NCBI GenBank assembly: GCA_023460085.1
Contig: JAEWRI010000028.1
Span: 1 to 39,048 of the forward strand
Reading direction: 5' to 3'
Length of the DNA: 39,048 bases
Origin: Bacillota bacterium
Lineage (GTDB): Bacteria; Bacillota; Clostridia; Christensenellales; SZUA-584
Position 1 is the first letter of the stretch. Each line of letters begins with the position of its first letter. Position numbers and translations under genes: made by a program. Below, one piece after another: positions 7,755 through 16,405 of the stretch. The notes under the pieces are model-generated. The model ran no database searches and was not told the origin of the DNA. It was given only the letters and a program-made list of their open reading frames with translations.

Positions 7755-9038
7755 ATGGCAATGCAACTGACGCCGCAGCAGCAGGAGCTGCTGGACGGCA
7801 AGCAGGGTGAGGCGCTCGCCAAGGTGATGAAGACGCTCGTGATGTACGGCGAGACCTTTGGCGCGACGCGCATGGTACCGGTCACCAGCGAATACGGCCA
7901 TCTGGTCACGAGCTTCGGGCTCGGCGTGCTCACCCCGGTTTACGCGCTATTGGATGAACTCATCGACGCGGGCGTAAAGTCCGCGCAGCCGTTCTCGGTG
8001 GACCCCCGCCCGCTGCAGAAGGGTGTACCCGCGAATCCGGCACAGAAGCTGTTCTTCAAGGTGATGTACTCCAAGCAGAAGGAATATGAGGAGCGCCTGC
8101 GCAAGCTGGGCATCATGAATCCCGATGCGTTCTCCTGCACCTGCTACATGCCCGAGATGGGTAACGTGCCCAAAAAGGGCGATATCCTGAGCTGGGCGGA
8201 GAGCAGCGCGGTGGTATACGCCAACAGCGTGCTCGGTGCACGGTGCAACCGCAACTCGGGCATCCTCGACATCTTCGGCAGCATCGCGGGCTTCGTGCCG
8301 GAGTTCGGCCTGCTGACCGACGAGGGCCGCAAAGCCACTTGGGTCGTCGAAATAAAAACGTCCAAGCGGCCCGAAGCGCAGGTGCTGGGCAGCGCCATCG
8401 GCATGAAGGTGATGGAGGATGTGCCCTATATCAAGGGCCTGACTAAATTCATCGGCACGGAGCTGAACGATGACGCGAAGGCCTACCTGAAGGACATGGG
8501 CGCGGCCACAGCCTCCAACGGCGCGGTCGGCCTGTACCATGTGGACGGGTTGACGCCCGAAGCCGCAGAACAGGGCGAAAAGCTCATTGCCAAAGGTGCG
8601 CAGGTGTACGTCATCGACGACGCGGAGCTGGAGCGCGTGATGAAGTCCTACCCCGTCATCTGGCAGGATGCGCACGCGGAGCCGAAGCTGTGTTTCATCG
8701 GCTGCCCGCACCTGTCATTAAAGCAGCTCGAAGACTGGACGGAAGCCATCGAAGCGGGCTTGAAAACGCAGGGCCGCAAGAAGGTCGCCCTCCCTACGGT
8801 GATGACCGCCGCACCTGCCGTCATGGCTGCGTTTGACAAGACGCCCCATGCCGCGCGGCTGAAGGCTGCGGGCGTGGTCACGGCGTCCATCTGCCCGCTG
8901 ATGTACATGAACAACCCGATGTGCGGCAAGATGCCGGTGGTCACCAACTCCAACAAGCTGCGCACCTACACGAGCGCGCGCTACCAGACGGACGATGCCA
9001 TTCTGTCGCTCATTACGAAAGGGGGCAAGGTACAATGA
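7755..9038 (+). CDS. Aconitase X large (catalytic) subunit
   Basis: The protein has 427 residues, starting eight bases after AAGGAGG. It matches the aconitase X (DUF521) family throughout. The N-terminal LTPQQQELLDGKQGEALAKV is typical, as are the AESSAVVYANSVLGARCNRNSG segment (about 148-170), FSCTCYMPEMGN, CFIGCPHLSLKQLEDW and a C-terminal region with TNSNKLRTYTSARY. Cys residues in these segments are the likely Fe-S ligands. Characterised members are hydro-lyases: cis-3-hydroxy-L-proline dehydratase in bacteria and mevalonate 5-phosphate dehydratase in archaea. The small subunit follows with a 4-bp ATGA overlap. Pairing with an enoate reductase suggests a dehydrate-then-reduce pathway rather than the isoprenoid route, but the substrate is not known. 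Confidence 0.88.
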   Translation: MAMQLTPQQQELLDGKQGEALAKVMKTLVMYGETFGATRMVPVTSEYGHLVTSFGLGVLTPVYALLDELIDAGVKSAQPFSVDPRPLQKGVPANPAQKLFFKVMYSKQKEYEERLRKLGIMNPDAFSCTCYMPEMGNVPKKGDILSWAESSAVVYANSVLGARCNRNSGILDIFGSIAGFVPEFGLLTDEGRKATWVVEIKTSKRPEAQVLGSAIGMKVMEDVPYIKGLTKFIGTELNDDAKAYLKDMGAATASNGAVGLYHVDGLTPEAAEQGEKLIAKGAQVYVIDDAELERVMKSYPVIWQDAHAEPKLCFIGCPHLSLKQLEDWTEAIEAGLKTQGRKKVALPTVMTAAPAVMAAFDKTPHAARLKAAGVVTASICPLMYMNNPMCGKMPVVTNSNKLRTYTSARYQTDDAILSLITKGGKVQ

Positions 9039-9475
9039 AGGTATTCAGAGGACGCCCCGTGGTTCCGGGCACCACAAAGGCCGAAGCACTGGTATCGCAG
9101 AAGGGCTTCAACACGCTCGCCAGCTTCCAGAAGGCGCTGATGTTTCACGACAAGGAGACCAAGTGCTCCGATGCGAACAACCCCGACCTCTTTGGCAAGC
9201 CCATGGCGGGCAAGGCGCTGTGCATGCCGCAGACCATCGGATCCACCACAGGCGGCATGATATTGTACTGTGGGGCTTACTTAAAGCAGCAGCCCGCGTG
9301 CCTGCTGTTCTCCAAGCCTATCGACTCGCTGGCCGCGGCAGGCGCTATCCTCTCCGGCGTGTGGACGGATACCTCCATGCCCACAGTCGACAGCCTTGGC
9401 GACGAGTTTCTGGAGTATGTAAAGCCGGGCATGAGCGTCACCGTCGCGGAGGACGGCACGGTCACGGTGGAATAA
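9035..9475 (+). CDS. Aconitase X small (swivel) subunit
   Basis: The protein has 146 residues; its ATG overlaps the large subunit's stop (ATGA), so the two are translationally coupled. It matches the DUF126 family: KVFRGRPVVPGTTKAEALV at the start, the GKALCMPQTIGSTTGGMILY loop that carries the substrate-binding Ser, and a beta-rich end (VKPGMSVTVAEDGTVTVE). This corresponds to the swivelling fourth domain of aconitase and closes the active site on the large subunit. In some bacteria the two subunits are fused; here they are separate. A terminator follows 19 bp later, ending the operon. Confidence 0.88.
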   Translation: MKVFRGRPVVPGTTKAEALVSQKGFNTLASFQKALMFHDKETKCSDANNPDLFGKPMAGKALCMPQTIGSTTGGMILYCGAYLKQQPACLLFSKPIDSLAAAGAILSGVWTDTSMPTVDSLGDEFLEYVKPGMSVTVAEDGTVTVE

Positions 9476-9494
9476 ACAATTGCTGAATCGTCAG

Positions 9495-9527
9495 GAAGCC
9501 GTTGGTTAAACAGCGGCTTCTTATTTT
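9495..9527 (+). terminator. Intrinsic terminator of the aconitase X operon
   Basis: GAAGCCG (9495-9501) pairs with CGGCTTC (9514-9520), followed by TTATTTT. Confidence 0.75.
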
Positions 9528-9632
9528 ACAGCCTATATGGCGGAATCACTCATTGGGGCGATGATGAACATTCTGATTCGTTCCTATCACCTTTCTTCCT
9601 ACAGTATCATAATGTAAAATTATACATAAAAC

Positions 9633-9661
9633 TTGTTTTTTCTTCAAAATTGTAATAGAAT
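9633..9661 (+). promoter_or_regulatory. Promoter of the serine hydrolase gene
   Basis: TTGTTT (9633-9638) and TAGAAT (9656-9661) have exactly 17 bp between them in an AT-rich stretch, about 70 bp before the start codon. Confidence 0.55.
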
Positions 9662-9730
9662 ACCGCATGAAAAGCGTCACCGCCGGGACGATATGCCGCG
9701 TCAGCGCAACGCATAACGGGAGGAAACAGG

Positions 9731-11587
9731 ATGAAACGCGTCTGGAAAAAAGCAGCCTGCGTGCTGTTGGCTGCAGTGCTGGCAGGCATACCGGTAATCC
9801 CCGCTTTTGCGGCAGAGAATCCAGCCTCTCCGTCCCTGGATTTCGTTGACTCGGACATTCAGGCCGTCGTTGACGATTATGTTGCGGGGCATGCGGACAC
9901 CACGGCCGCCGTATCGGTTTCCGTATTCGCCGGAAGCGATGTGCTGTTTACAGGCTACTATGGCTATACGGATATTGAAAACCGCGTTGCCAACGGCGAG
10001 GATGCTGTTTTCGAGTGGGGTTCCTGCAGCAAACTGCTCGTCTGGACCAGCGTAATGCAGCTTTACGAGCAGGGGCTTATCGACCTTAACGCCGATATCG
10101 CAGCCTATCTGCCGGACGGCTTTTTCACCAAGCTTCAGTATGACGCTCCGATCACGATGTACAACCTTATGAACCATAACGCGGGCTGGCAGGAGGTTCC
10201 CGTGGAGCTGTTCGTATCGGACGCCGATGTCGTTAAAACCCTTGGCGACGCGCTCAAGGCAACCGAACCGGCGCAAATCTATGAACCCGGAGCTGTAACC
10301 GCCTACTCGAACTGGGGCGCGGCCCTGGCCGGATACATCGTCGAGCGGATATCCGGCATGCCGTTCTATGAATACGTGCATCAAAACATATTCAAGCCGC
10401 TCGGCATGGCGCACACCGCACTCGCCGCCGACCTCTCGGACAACGAGTGGGTGCAGCAAAAGCGACCGGAGTTGGCCTGCTATACAGCCGAAATGGCCCC
10501 GCTGGACGATGCCTTCTTTTATATACCGCTGTATCCCGCGGGCATGGCAACCGGGACGCTTTCGGACTTTCGCAGATTCGCACAGGCGCTGACCGCCGAC
10601 GAAAGCGGCCAATCGCCGCTGTTCAAAAACGCGGAGACGCTGGCCGAGCTGTATACGCCGACGCTTTACTATCCGGACGGCGTGACCGCGAGGAACTGCC
10701 ATGGCTTCTGGGCAGAAAGCGATGGCGCGATCGGCCATGGCGGCAACACCGTGGGCTGCTCTTCCACGCTGTTGTTCGATCCGGCCACCGGCAATGGCGC
10801 AGTGGTCATGACCAACCAAAGCAGCGAATTCGTCTACAACTACAACCTTATGGAATTGATACTTGGCGAGACGGACGGCTCATACGACGGCGAGATGCCG
10901 GAGGCGTCCTCCATTACCGGACTGTACCGTTGCGCCCGGACGGATACCAAGGGCGTGCTGAAGCTGTATAGCCTGTTCAATATATTCCCGTTGGTCGAGA
11001 AAAGCGACGGCTCGCTGGGTGTCCCAATGACCGACATTGCCCTGGAGCCGATTGCGCCGACCGTATACAGGCTCTCCTATAAAGATGCCTCCATTCCAAT
11101 GTATGCCGCCGTATCGGACGACGGCCGGGTACAGTCGCTTTCCATGCAGACCGCCGATTACCTGCGTATGGGCTGGGGCGAGCTCATCTTATGGGGCATA
11201 ACGCTGCTGTTCTTTGCCGTCGCCCTGGTATACTGCCTCGTCGTTTTGATCTGCATGCTGATTCGCAGGATCAGAAAAAAACCGCAGCCGCTGGGCGTAC
11301 TGCGCGGGGTGACATGCGCGGCCGTCGTAGCAGCGGCTGTAAATATGTTTGTCTTGTTAATAACGGCGATTTCCTATGCCGCTACGCTGACAACCATTAC
11401 TGTGCAGGCTATACTGTTCGCACTGTTCGCGTTGATACCGGTCGCCTTTGTGATCGTATATCTTGCAAAGCACAAAAGTCTGGATGCAGCCAGGAAGCTT
11501 AAAGCGCGCCTGATAACGACTTGTGTCATGGGGCTTTTCATGACGTTCACCGTGATCTACTGGCAGCTTTGGATGTTCTGGATTTGA
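9731..11587 (+). CDS. Secreted beta-lactamase-fold serine hydrolase with C-terminal membrane domain
   Basis: The protein has 618 residues, with GGGAGG nine bases upstream. Residues 1-27 are a Sec signal peptide ending IPAFA. Residues about 45-380 form a class C beta-lactamase/PBP-like domain: the SxxK motif is in FEWGSCSKLLVW (catalytic Ser and Lys), the YxN motif in TAYSNWGAALAG, and the HGG third motif in GHGGNTVG. After a beta-rich linker, four hydrophobic segments lie between about 475 and the end (for example LILWGITLLFFAVALVYCLV). It would be an extracytoplasmic hydrolase or esterase tethered by a C-terminal membrane bundle. Relatives act as D-amino-acid peptidases, esterases or peptidoglycan-modifying enzymes. 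The substrate is unknown, and true antibiotic hydrolysis is unlikely. Confidence 0.85.
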   Translation: MKRVWKKAACVLLAAVLAGIPVIPAFAAENPASPSLDFVDSDIQAVVDDYVAGHADTTAAVSVSVFAGSDVLFTGYYGYTDIENRVANGEDAVFEWGSCSKLLVWTSVMQLYEQGLIDLNADIAAYLPDGFFTKLQYDAPITMYNLMNHNAGWQEVPVELFVSDADVVKTLGDALKATEPAQIYEPGAVTAYSNWGAALAGYIVERISGMPFYEYVHQNIFKPLGMAHTALAADLSDNEWVQQKRPELACYTAEMAPLDDAFFYIPLYPAGMATGTLSDFRRFAQALTADESGQSPLFKNAETLAELYTPTLYYPDGVTARNCHGFWAESDGAIGHGGNTVGCSSTLLFDPATGNGAVVMTNQSSEFVYNYNLMELILGETDGSYDGEMPEASSITGLYRCARTDTKGVLKLYSLFNIFPLVEKSDGSLGVPMTDIALEPIAPTVYRLSYKDASIPMYAAVSDDGRVQSLSMQTADYLRMGWGELILWGITLLFFAVALVYCLVVLICMLIRRIRKKPQPLGVLRGVTCAAVVAAAVNMFVLLITAISYAATLTTITVQAILFALFALIPVAFVIVYLAKHKSLDAARKLKARLITTCVMGLFMTFTVIYWQLWMFWI

Positions 11588-11789
11588 ATTATTCACGGAC
11601 CTTTTCTTTATTCGGTTCTGCACCGTTGACGCGGCATGCGTTTGCTATCGTTTACACAATCACCTGCGCAGAGAGCGAAAGAAGGAAAGTCAGTGAAACA
11701 GCGGGAAACCATCAAAACGGTGCAGGGTTATCGCAGGGCGGCTGGTGCGGACGTGCGCATCAGCTGTTTTTTCTCTGCTCAAAGGCGAA

Positions 11790-11818
11790 TTGCGCGGCAC
11801 CCTGCGCCATGATAGAAT
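11790..11818 (+). promoter_or_regulatory. Promoter of the GNAT/ogt operon
   Basis: TTGCGC (11790-11795) and TAGAAT (11813-11818) are 17 bp apart, 34 bp before the GNAT start. The rest of the 11588-11851 gap shows nothing I can name. Confidence 0.55.
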
Positions 11819-11851
11819 AATACGTATAACGCATCTATTCGGAGGGCAGAG

Positions 11852-12427
11852 ATGGATATAAGAATCGAACCCGTCGGGGCACATACCGTGCAGGATTTTC
11901 TGGAGTTATTCGATACCCGCGCCTTCAGCGACAACGCGGACTGGGCGGGCTGCTATTGTGTGTTCAACCACTTCGAGGGCGACGGGGACGCGTGGAACGC
12001 GCGCACCGGCGCGCAGAATCGCGCGGAGGCCGAGAGAATGATCCGCGAGGGAACCATGAAGGGCTACCTTGCGTACGCGGACGGGCAGGCGGTAGGCTGG
12101 TGCAACGTCAACGACAAGCGTGCCTATCCGCACTATGCCGACGTGGGGGAGGAGGGCGGCTCGCGTGTCGGTGCCGTGACGTGCTTTGTGATAGACCCGG
12201 CGCAAAGGCGGCAGGGCGTTTCCCGCGCGCTGCTGCGCCGTGCCTGTGCGGACTACGCCGCGGCGGGTTACGACTATATGGAGGGGTATCCGCTGGACGG
12301 CGAAGGCACCTGCGCGTCGCACTACCACGGGCACCCCGCGCTGTACGAGAGCGAGGGTTTTGTTCTGCGCCTGCGGATGGAAGACCGTCTGTGCATGCGC
12401 AAGCCGCTGAAAGGAGCCGGACAATGA
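11852..12427 (+). CDS. GNAT-family N-acetyltransferase
   Basis: The protein has 191 residues after a GGAGGG site. The GNAT core is visible. A beta strand pair sits around GYLAYADGQAVGWCNVNDK. The acetyl-CoA loop is in VGAVTCFVIDPAQRRQGVSRALL (the R/Q-x-x-G-x-S/A pattern). A C-terminal helix-strand is in YESEGFVLRLRMED. The acceptor is unknown; proteins of this type acetylate small amines, antibiotics or protein N-termini. It overlaps the downstream methyltransferase gene by 4 bp (ATGA), so the two are co-translated. Confidence 0.85.
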   Translation: MDIRIEPVGAHTVQDFLELFDTRAFSDNADWAGCYCVFNHFEGDGDAWNARTGAQNRAEAERMIREGTMKGYLAYADGQAVGWCNVNDKRAYPHYADVGEEGGSRVGAVTCFVIDPAQRRQGVSRALLRRACADYAAAGYDYMEGYPLDGEGTCASHYHGHPALYESEGFVLRLRMEDRLCMRKPLKGAGQ

Positions 12428-12903
12428 AGACTGCCTGCCGGGCGGAGACGCCCATCGGCACGCTGACCGCAATCTACGAGGACGGGAAGCTGCAGCGCGT
12501 GCTGTTCCCGGACGAAGCCTATACCGCCCCGGATATGGCGGTGGACGATACGCTGCCCTTCGCGCGCCAGATAGAGGAGTATTTCTCCGGTGAGCGAAAA
12601 TCGTTCGACTTGCCTTTCGAGCTTGCGGGTCCTCGCTTTGCGCGGGAGGTGTACGCGGCGGTGCTGCGCATTCCGTACGGCCGGACGGCGAGCTACGGCG
12701 AGGTGGCGCTGATGGTGGGGCATCCCGGCGCGGCGCGCGCCGTGGGCAACGTCATGCACGACACGCCCGCGCCCATCGTGATACCCTGTCACCGCGTGGT
12801 GCACAAGTGCGGCACGAAGACCGCGTATCGCGGCGGCACGGACGCGAAGTACTACCTGCTGGACATGGAGAAGCGTTTCGCGCAGCGCGAGGCGCAGGAA
12901 TAA
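12424..12903 (+). CDS. ogt: Methylated-DNA--protein-cysteine methyltransferase
   Basis: The protein has 159 residues from ATG 12424 inside the ATGA overlap. It removes O6-alkyl groups from guanine by irreversible transfer to its own Cys. The active-site motif IPCHRVV is present at about residues 119-125. The helix-turn-helix segment PYGRTASYGEVALMVGHPGAARAVGNVM before it contains the Arg finger (AARAVG). The N-terminal ribonuclease-like domain starts ETPIGTLTAIYEDGKL, and its length is typical for Ogt. It lacks the Ada transcription-factor domain. The symbol ogt is by family, not by proven orthology. Confidence 0.9.
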   Translation: MKTACRAETPIGTLTAIYEDGKLQRVLFPDEAYTAPDMAVDDTLPFARQIEEYFSGERKSFDLPFELAGPRFAREVYAAVLRIPYGRTASYGEVALMVGHPGAARAVGNVMHDTPAPIVIPCHRVVHKCGTKTAYRGGTDAKYYLLDMEKRFAQREAQE

Positions 12904-12925
12904 GCTTCGGAGGAGAGACGGAGAT

Positions 12926-14056
12926 ATGAAGGAAATCGGCGTAGGCGTCGTGGGCTTCGGGTTCATGGGGCGCGCGCATACCTACGGCTATAAGACGATA
13001 CCGCTGTACTACGCGGACCTGCCGTTTCGCATTGCGCTGCGCGGCATCTGCGCGCCGCGTCCCGGCGTCGCGGAGCGCGTGGCGGAGGAGCTGGGCTTCG
13101 CCTACTGCACGCAGAGCATTGACGCGCTGCTGGACGATCCGGCCATCGACATCATCAACATCTGCACGCCCAACCGGTTTCATCAGGAGGGCGTACAAAA
13201 GGCGCTGGCCGCGGGAAAGCACGTCTACTGCGACAAACCGCTCGCAACGAACTCGCGGGAGGCGGCTGAGATTGCGGAGGCGGCGAAGCATAGCGGGCTC
13301 GTGACGCAGCTTGCGCTGCAGTACCGTTTCTATACCGGCACGCTGCGGGCGAAGCAGCTGCTCGATGAAGGTCGGCTCGGGCGCGTACTCTCGTTCCGCG
13401 CCGCGTATCTGCACGCGTCCGGGCTGGACGCGGACAAGCCCATGGGCTGGAAGCAGCAGAAGGTACTGGGCGGCGGCGGAGTGCTGCTGGACCTCGGCAG
13501 CCACGCCTTCGACCTGATGTACTACCTGCTGGGCGAATACGACAGCGTGCTGACGGAGAATACCATCGTCTACGAACAGCGCAGGGACGCCTGCGGCAGC
13601 CTCGCGGCTTGCGACGCGGAGGACCTCTCCGTATCGATGGCGCGCATGAAAAGCGGCGCGATGGGCACTATCGAGGCGTCCAAGATAGCCACGGGCAGCG
13701 ACGACGAGCTGCGCTTCGAGATTCACGGCACAAAGGGCGCGCTGCGCTACAGTTCCATGCGGCCGGGCGAACTGGGCTTCTTCGACGCGAGCCGCGCGGA
13801 TATGCCGTATGGCGGCGAATCCGGCTTCACCGCCATCCCTTGCGCCAACCGTTACGAGAAGCCGGGCGGGGGTTTCCCCGGCTCCAAGTACATCGAAGGT
13901 TTCATGCGAGGCCATGTGCACAGCCTCTTCAACTTCGTCTCGCACGTGTACGAGCGTACGCCCGCGTCGCCGTCGTTCGTCGAGGGCGCGTACATCCAGC
14001 ACGTGCTGGAGAAGGCGTACGAGTCGGATGAAAAGAAGCGATGGATGAGAGTATGA
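12926..14056 (+). CDS. Gfo/Idh/MocA-family oxidoreductase
   Basis: The protein has 376 residues; GGAG lies upstream. The N-terminal Rossmann fold begins IGVGVVGFGFMGRAHTYGYK (GxGxxG dinucleotide site). Then come DIINICTPNRFHQEGVQKAL and KHVYCDKPLATNSREAAEIAE, the latter containing the EKP-like CDKP motif with the catalytic Lys. The C-terminal beta-sheet domain includes GGGVLLDLGSHAFDLMYYLLG, with the conserved D-x-G-x-H-x-x-D pattern (catalytic Asp and His). Such enzymes oxidise or reduce sugars, inositols and related polyols with NAD(P). The substrate is unknown. It follows ogt by 22 bp and ends at a terminator, so it is probably the last gene of that operon. Confidence 0.9.
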   Translation: MKEIGVGVVGFGFMGRAHTYGYKTIPLYYADLPFRIALRGICAPRPGVAERVAEELGFAYCTQSIDALLDDPAIDIINICTPNRFHQEGVQKALAAGKHVYCDKPLATNSREAAEIAEAAKHSGLVTQLALQYRFYTGTLRAKQLLDEGRLGRVLSFRAAYLHASGLDADKPMGWKQQKVLGGGGVLLDLGSHAFDLMYYLLGEYDSVLTENTIVYEQRRDACGSLAACDAEDLSVSMARMKSGAMGTIEASKIATGSDDELRFEIHGTKGALRYSSMRPGELGFFDASRADMPYGGESGFTAIPCANRYEKPGGGFPGSKYIEGFMRGHVHSLFNFVSHVYERTPASPSFVEGAYIQHVLEKAYESDEKKRWMRV

Positions 14057-14061
14057 GCAGG

Positions 14062-14082
14062 GCGCCGTTTCCGGCGCTTTTG
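14062..14082 (+). terminator. Intrinsic terminator after the Gfo/Idh/MocA gene
   Basis: GCGCCG and CGGCGC enclose a short T-rich loop and are followed by a short T run. A second hairpin (14091-14116, CCCCGCCGATG with CATCGGTGGGG) lies between this and the next promoter; it could reinforce termination or act as an operator. Confidence 0.6.
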
Positions 14083-14124
14083 TTACGGGGTCCCCGCCGA
14101 TGTGCGCATCGGTGGGGTGTGGTT

Positions 14125-14153
14125 TTGCCCGCGCGCAGCTTGTGTGGTATAAT
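14125..14153 (+). promoter_or_regulatory. Promoter of the DUF362/phosphoglycerate mutase/ADH operon
   Basis: TTGCCC (14125-14130) and a consensus TATAAT (14148-14153) have 17 bp between them, 21 bp before the DUF362 start. Confidence 0.7.
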
Positions 14154-14174
14154 GCGGCGGAAAGGAATGGGCAT

Positions 14175-15248
14175 ATGGGCAAGCTTTATGTCATGTACGG
14201 CGGTGACGCGAAGGCCATGGCGGCGCGGCTTATCACGGAGATGGATCCCGCAAAGGGGCTGAAGAAGAATGCGCGGATCGCTTTGAAGCCTAACCTCGTG
14301 GTGGAGAAGGACTGGCGGAGCGGTGCGACGACTAACCCCGCGGTGTGCGCTGCCGTCATTGAGTATTTTCAGGCGAAGGGCTTTTCGGACATTTCCGTGG
14401 TGGAAAGCGCGTGGGTGGGCGCGAGCACGCAGCGCGCGTACCGTGTCTGCGGCTACGAAGCGCTCGCCGAAAAATACGGCGTCAGGCTCGTGGATGTGAA
14501 GCGGGACGCCTGCGAGGCACGCGAATACGGCGGCTTCCGCACGGAGATATCGCGGACGGCGCTGGAGGCGGATGTGCTCGTCAACCTGCCGCTGATCAAG
14601 GGACATTGCCAGACGCGCATGACCTGCGCGCTGAAGAACTTGAAGGGGCTCATCTCCGACAGGGAGAAGCGGCGCTATCACACGCTCGGACTGCACGAAC
14701 CCATCGCGAAGCTGAATAAGATGATACGACCCACGCTGACCATTGCGGACGGCATCTGGACGGACCCGGGCTTCGAGGAGGGTGGCAATCCTGTGCGCGG
14801 CAACGTGATGGCTGCGGGCACGGACAGCGTGCTCGTCGACGCGTATGCCGCGATGCGGTTGGGGCTGCGCGCGCGGGACGTCGGCTATATCCGCCTCGCG
14901 GAGAAGCTGGGCGTCGGCAGCGCGGACCTTGAAGCGGCGGAGATTGTACCGCTGGACGGCGAAGAAACGACGGCGCTGAAGGCGCGGGGAGTGCCGGAAG
15001 CGGTGAGCCGCCGAATCGACGCGCGCGGCGCGTGCAGTGCGTGCTATGCCAGCCTCGTCTCGGCGCTGATGACGCTGGAGGGGCAAGCGGGCAGCGAGAC
15101 TGTCTGCATCGGGCAGGAGTTCCGCGGGCAGCGCGGGCGATTAGGCTGCGGAAGCTGCACGTCCAAATTTCAAACCAGCATACCGGGATGTCCGCCCAAA
15201 GCGGAGGACATCGTCGAATATTTCGGACAGTTGAGGAGCGACTTATGA
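14175..15248 (+). CDS. DUF362-domain protein
   Basis: The protein has 357 residues from ATG 14175, nine bases after GAAAGGA. It matches the DUF362 family: ARIALKPNLVVEKDW near the N-terminus, then DVLVNLPLIKGHCQTRMTCALKNLKGLI and AYAAMRLGLRARDVGYIRLAEKLGVG. The C-terminal third has a Cys cluster: ACSACYASL, then LGCGSCTSKFQTSIPGCPPKAE, which could hold a metal or Fe-S centre. DUF362 proteins are common in anaerobes and often carry ferredoxin domains; no biochemical role is established. It overlaps the mutase gene by 4 bp (ATGA), so a joint role with the mutase and alcohol dehydrogenase is likely. No signal peptide is present. Confidence 0.85.
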   Translation: MGKLYVMYGGDAKAMAARLITEMDPAKGLKKNARIALKPNLVVEKDWRSGATTNPAVCAAVIEYFQAKGFSDISVVESAWVGASTQRAYRVCGYEALAEKYGVRLVDVKRDACEAREYGGFRTEISRTALEADVLVNLPLIKGHCQTRMTCALKNLKGLISDREKRRYHTLGLHEPIAKLNKMIRPTLTIADGIWTDPGFEEGGNPVRGNVMAAGTDSVLVDAYAAMRLGLRARDVGYIRLAEKLGVGSADLEAAEIVPLDGEETTALKARGVPEAVSRRIDARGACSACYASLVSALMTLEGQAGSETVCIGQEFRGQRGRLGCGSCTSKFQTSIPGCPPKAEDIVEYFGQLRSDL

Positions 15249-16405
15249 AACAGATGACTATCGTACTGGACGGCATCGCGGACAGGCCGCAGCCAAAGCT
15301 GGGGGGCAAGACGCCCATGGAAGCGGCGCGTACCCCCGGTCTGGACGCGCTTTTCGCCGCCGGAAAGCCGGGTACGGTGCTCACCATACCGCCGGGGTTA
15401 GAGGTGGGCAGCGCGGTGGCGAATCTGAACCTGCTGGGTTACGACCCCGCGAAGGTATACAAGGGCCGCGCCGTCATCGAAGCGGCGGGCGCGGGCATCC
15501 CCGTGACGCCCGGAAACCTCTACATCCGCTGCAACTTCGTGGCGCTGGAGGGGGACGATTTTGACACGAGCCGCATGATGAGCTACAGTGCGCACGACAT
15601 CGCTACGGAGGACGCCGCGCCGCTGACCGACCTGCTGAATCGTGAGGTGTTCAGCCCGCCTTTTAACCTGATCCACGTGGACACCTTCCGCAACATACTC
15701 GTGGTGGAGGGCGCGGCGGACGAGGCCGAGGCGCTACGCTTCATGCCCGCGCACGACATGATAGGGGATATCACGGCGCAGCATACCCAAGGCGGGGAGC
15801 TCATGCAGCGCTATTTTTCCATGATGCGCCGCGCTTATGAGCTGCTGAAGGAAAGCGGCACGCATGCCAACGGCATCTGGTTCTGGGGTGCCTCGAGCGC
15901 GCCGGAGTTTCCGAAGGAGAGCGGCAGCCGCGTGGTGCTGGCGGAGACCTCGCTGATGCGCGGCATCGCGGCGATGGCTGGCTGGGACTGCGTCACGCTG
16001 GACGAATCGAAGGGCTTCGAGGCGTTTCTGGACGAAAAGGCACGCCGCGCGCTGCAGGCCATTGCCAAATACGATGAAGCCTACATCCACATCCAGAAGC
16101 TTGACGACCTTTCGCACGAGCTGGACACGGAGGGCAAGATGCGCGCCATTGAGGCCATCGACGAGCACTTTATCCGCCCCTTCTTTTCTCACGTGGGCGG
16201 GCCGTACAGCGCGGTGGTCGTATCGGACCACTATACCTTCTCCGACAGCGGCGGGCACGGCGGAGAGCCTGCGCCCTACATGCTGCTGGGGCATGGCGCG
16301 GAGGCGCGTCGCGGACGCTATACGGAGCAGTGCTGCCGGGATACGGGATGCGTAGTGACGGCGGCGGAGCTGGTCGCGCTGCGGCGGGGAGAGAAAAATG
16401 TTTGA
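15245..16405 (+). CDS. Archaeal-type cofactor-independent phosphoglycerate mutase family protein
   Basis: The protein has 386 residues from ATG 15245. It belongs to the ApgM branch of the alkaline phosphatase superfamily. Motifs run in order: TIVLDGIADRP (first metal Asp), GGKTPMEAARTPGLDALFAAG, VGSAVANLNLLGYDP (nucleophile Ser), YKGRAVIEAAGAGI, LDDLSHEL (Asp and His ligands), VVVSDHYTF (Asp-His ligands) and GHGGEPAPYMLLG (last His). So the two-metal active site looks complete. The family interconverts 2- and 3-phosphoglycerate, but bacterial copies like this have also been annotated as homoserine kinase or phosphonopyruvate decarboxylase-related. Being wedged between DUF362 and an alcohol dehydrogenase, rather than among glycolytic genes, makes a non-glycolytic role plausible. 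Confidence 0.85.
   Translation: MKQMTIVLDGIADRPQPKLGGKTPMEAARTPGLDALFAAGKPGTVLTIPPGLEVGSAVANLNLLGYDPAKVYKGRAVIEAAGAGIPVTPGNLYIRCNFVALEGDDFDTSRMMSYSAHDIATEDAAPLTDLLNREVFSPPFNLIHVDTFRNILVVEGAADEAEALRFMPAHDMIGDITAQHTQGGELMQRYFSMMRRAYELLKESGTHANGIWFWGASSAPEFPKESGSRVVLAETSLMRGIAAMAGWDCVTLDESKGFEAFLDEKARRALQAIAKYDEAYIHIQKLDDLSHELDTEGKMRAIEAIDEHFIRPFFSHVGGPYSAVVVSDHYTFSDSGGHGGEPAPYMLLGHGAEARRGRYTEQCCRDTGCVVTAAELVALRRGEKNV

Noticed and set aside
11521..11820. Open frame of 99 codons after the serine hydrolase
   Set aside because: It overlaps the end of the hydrolase gene, has no ribosome site and its peptide shows no pattern; probably chance.
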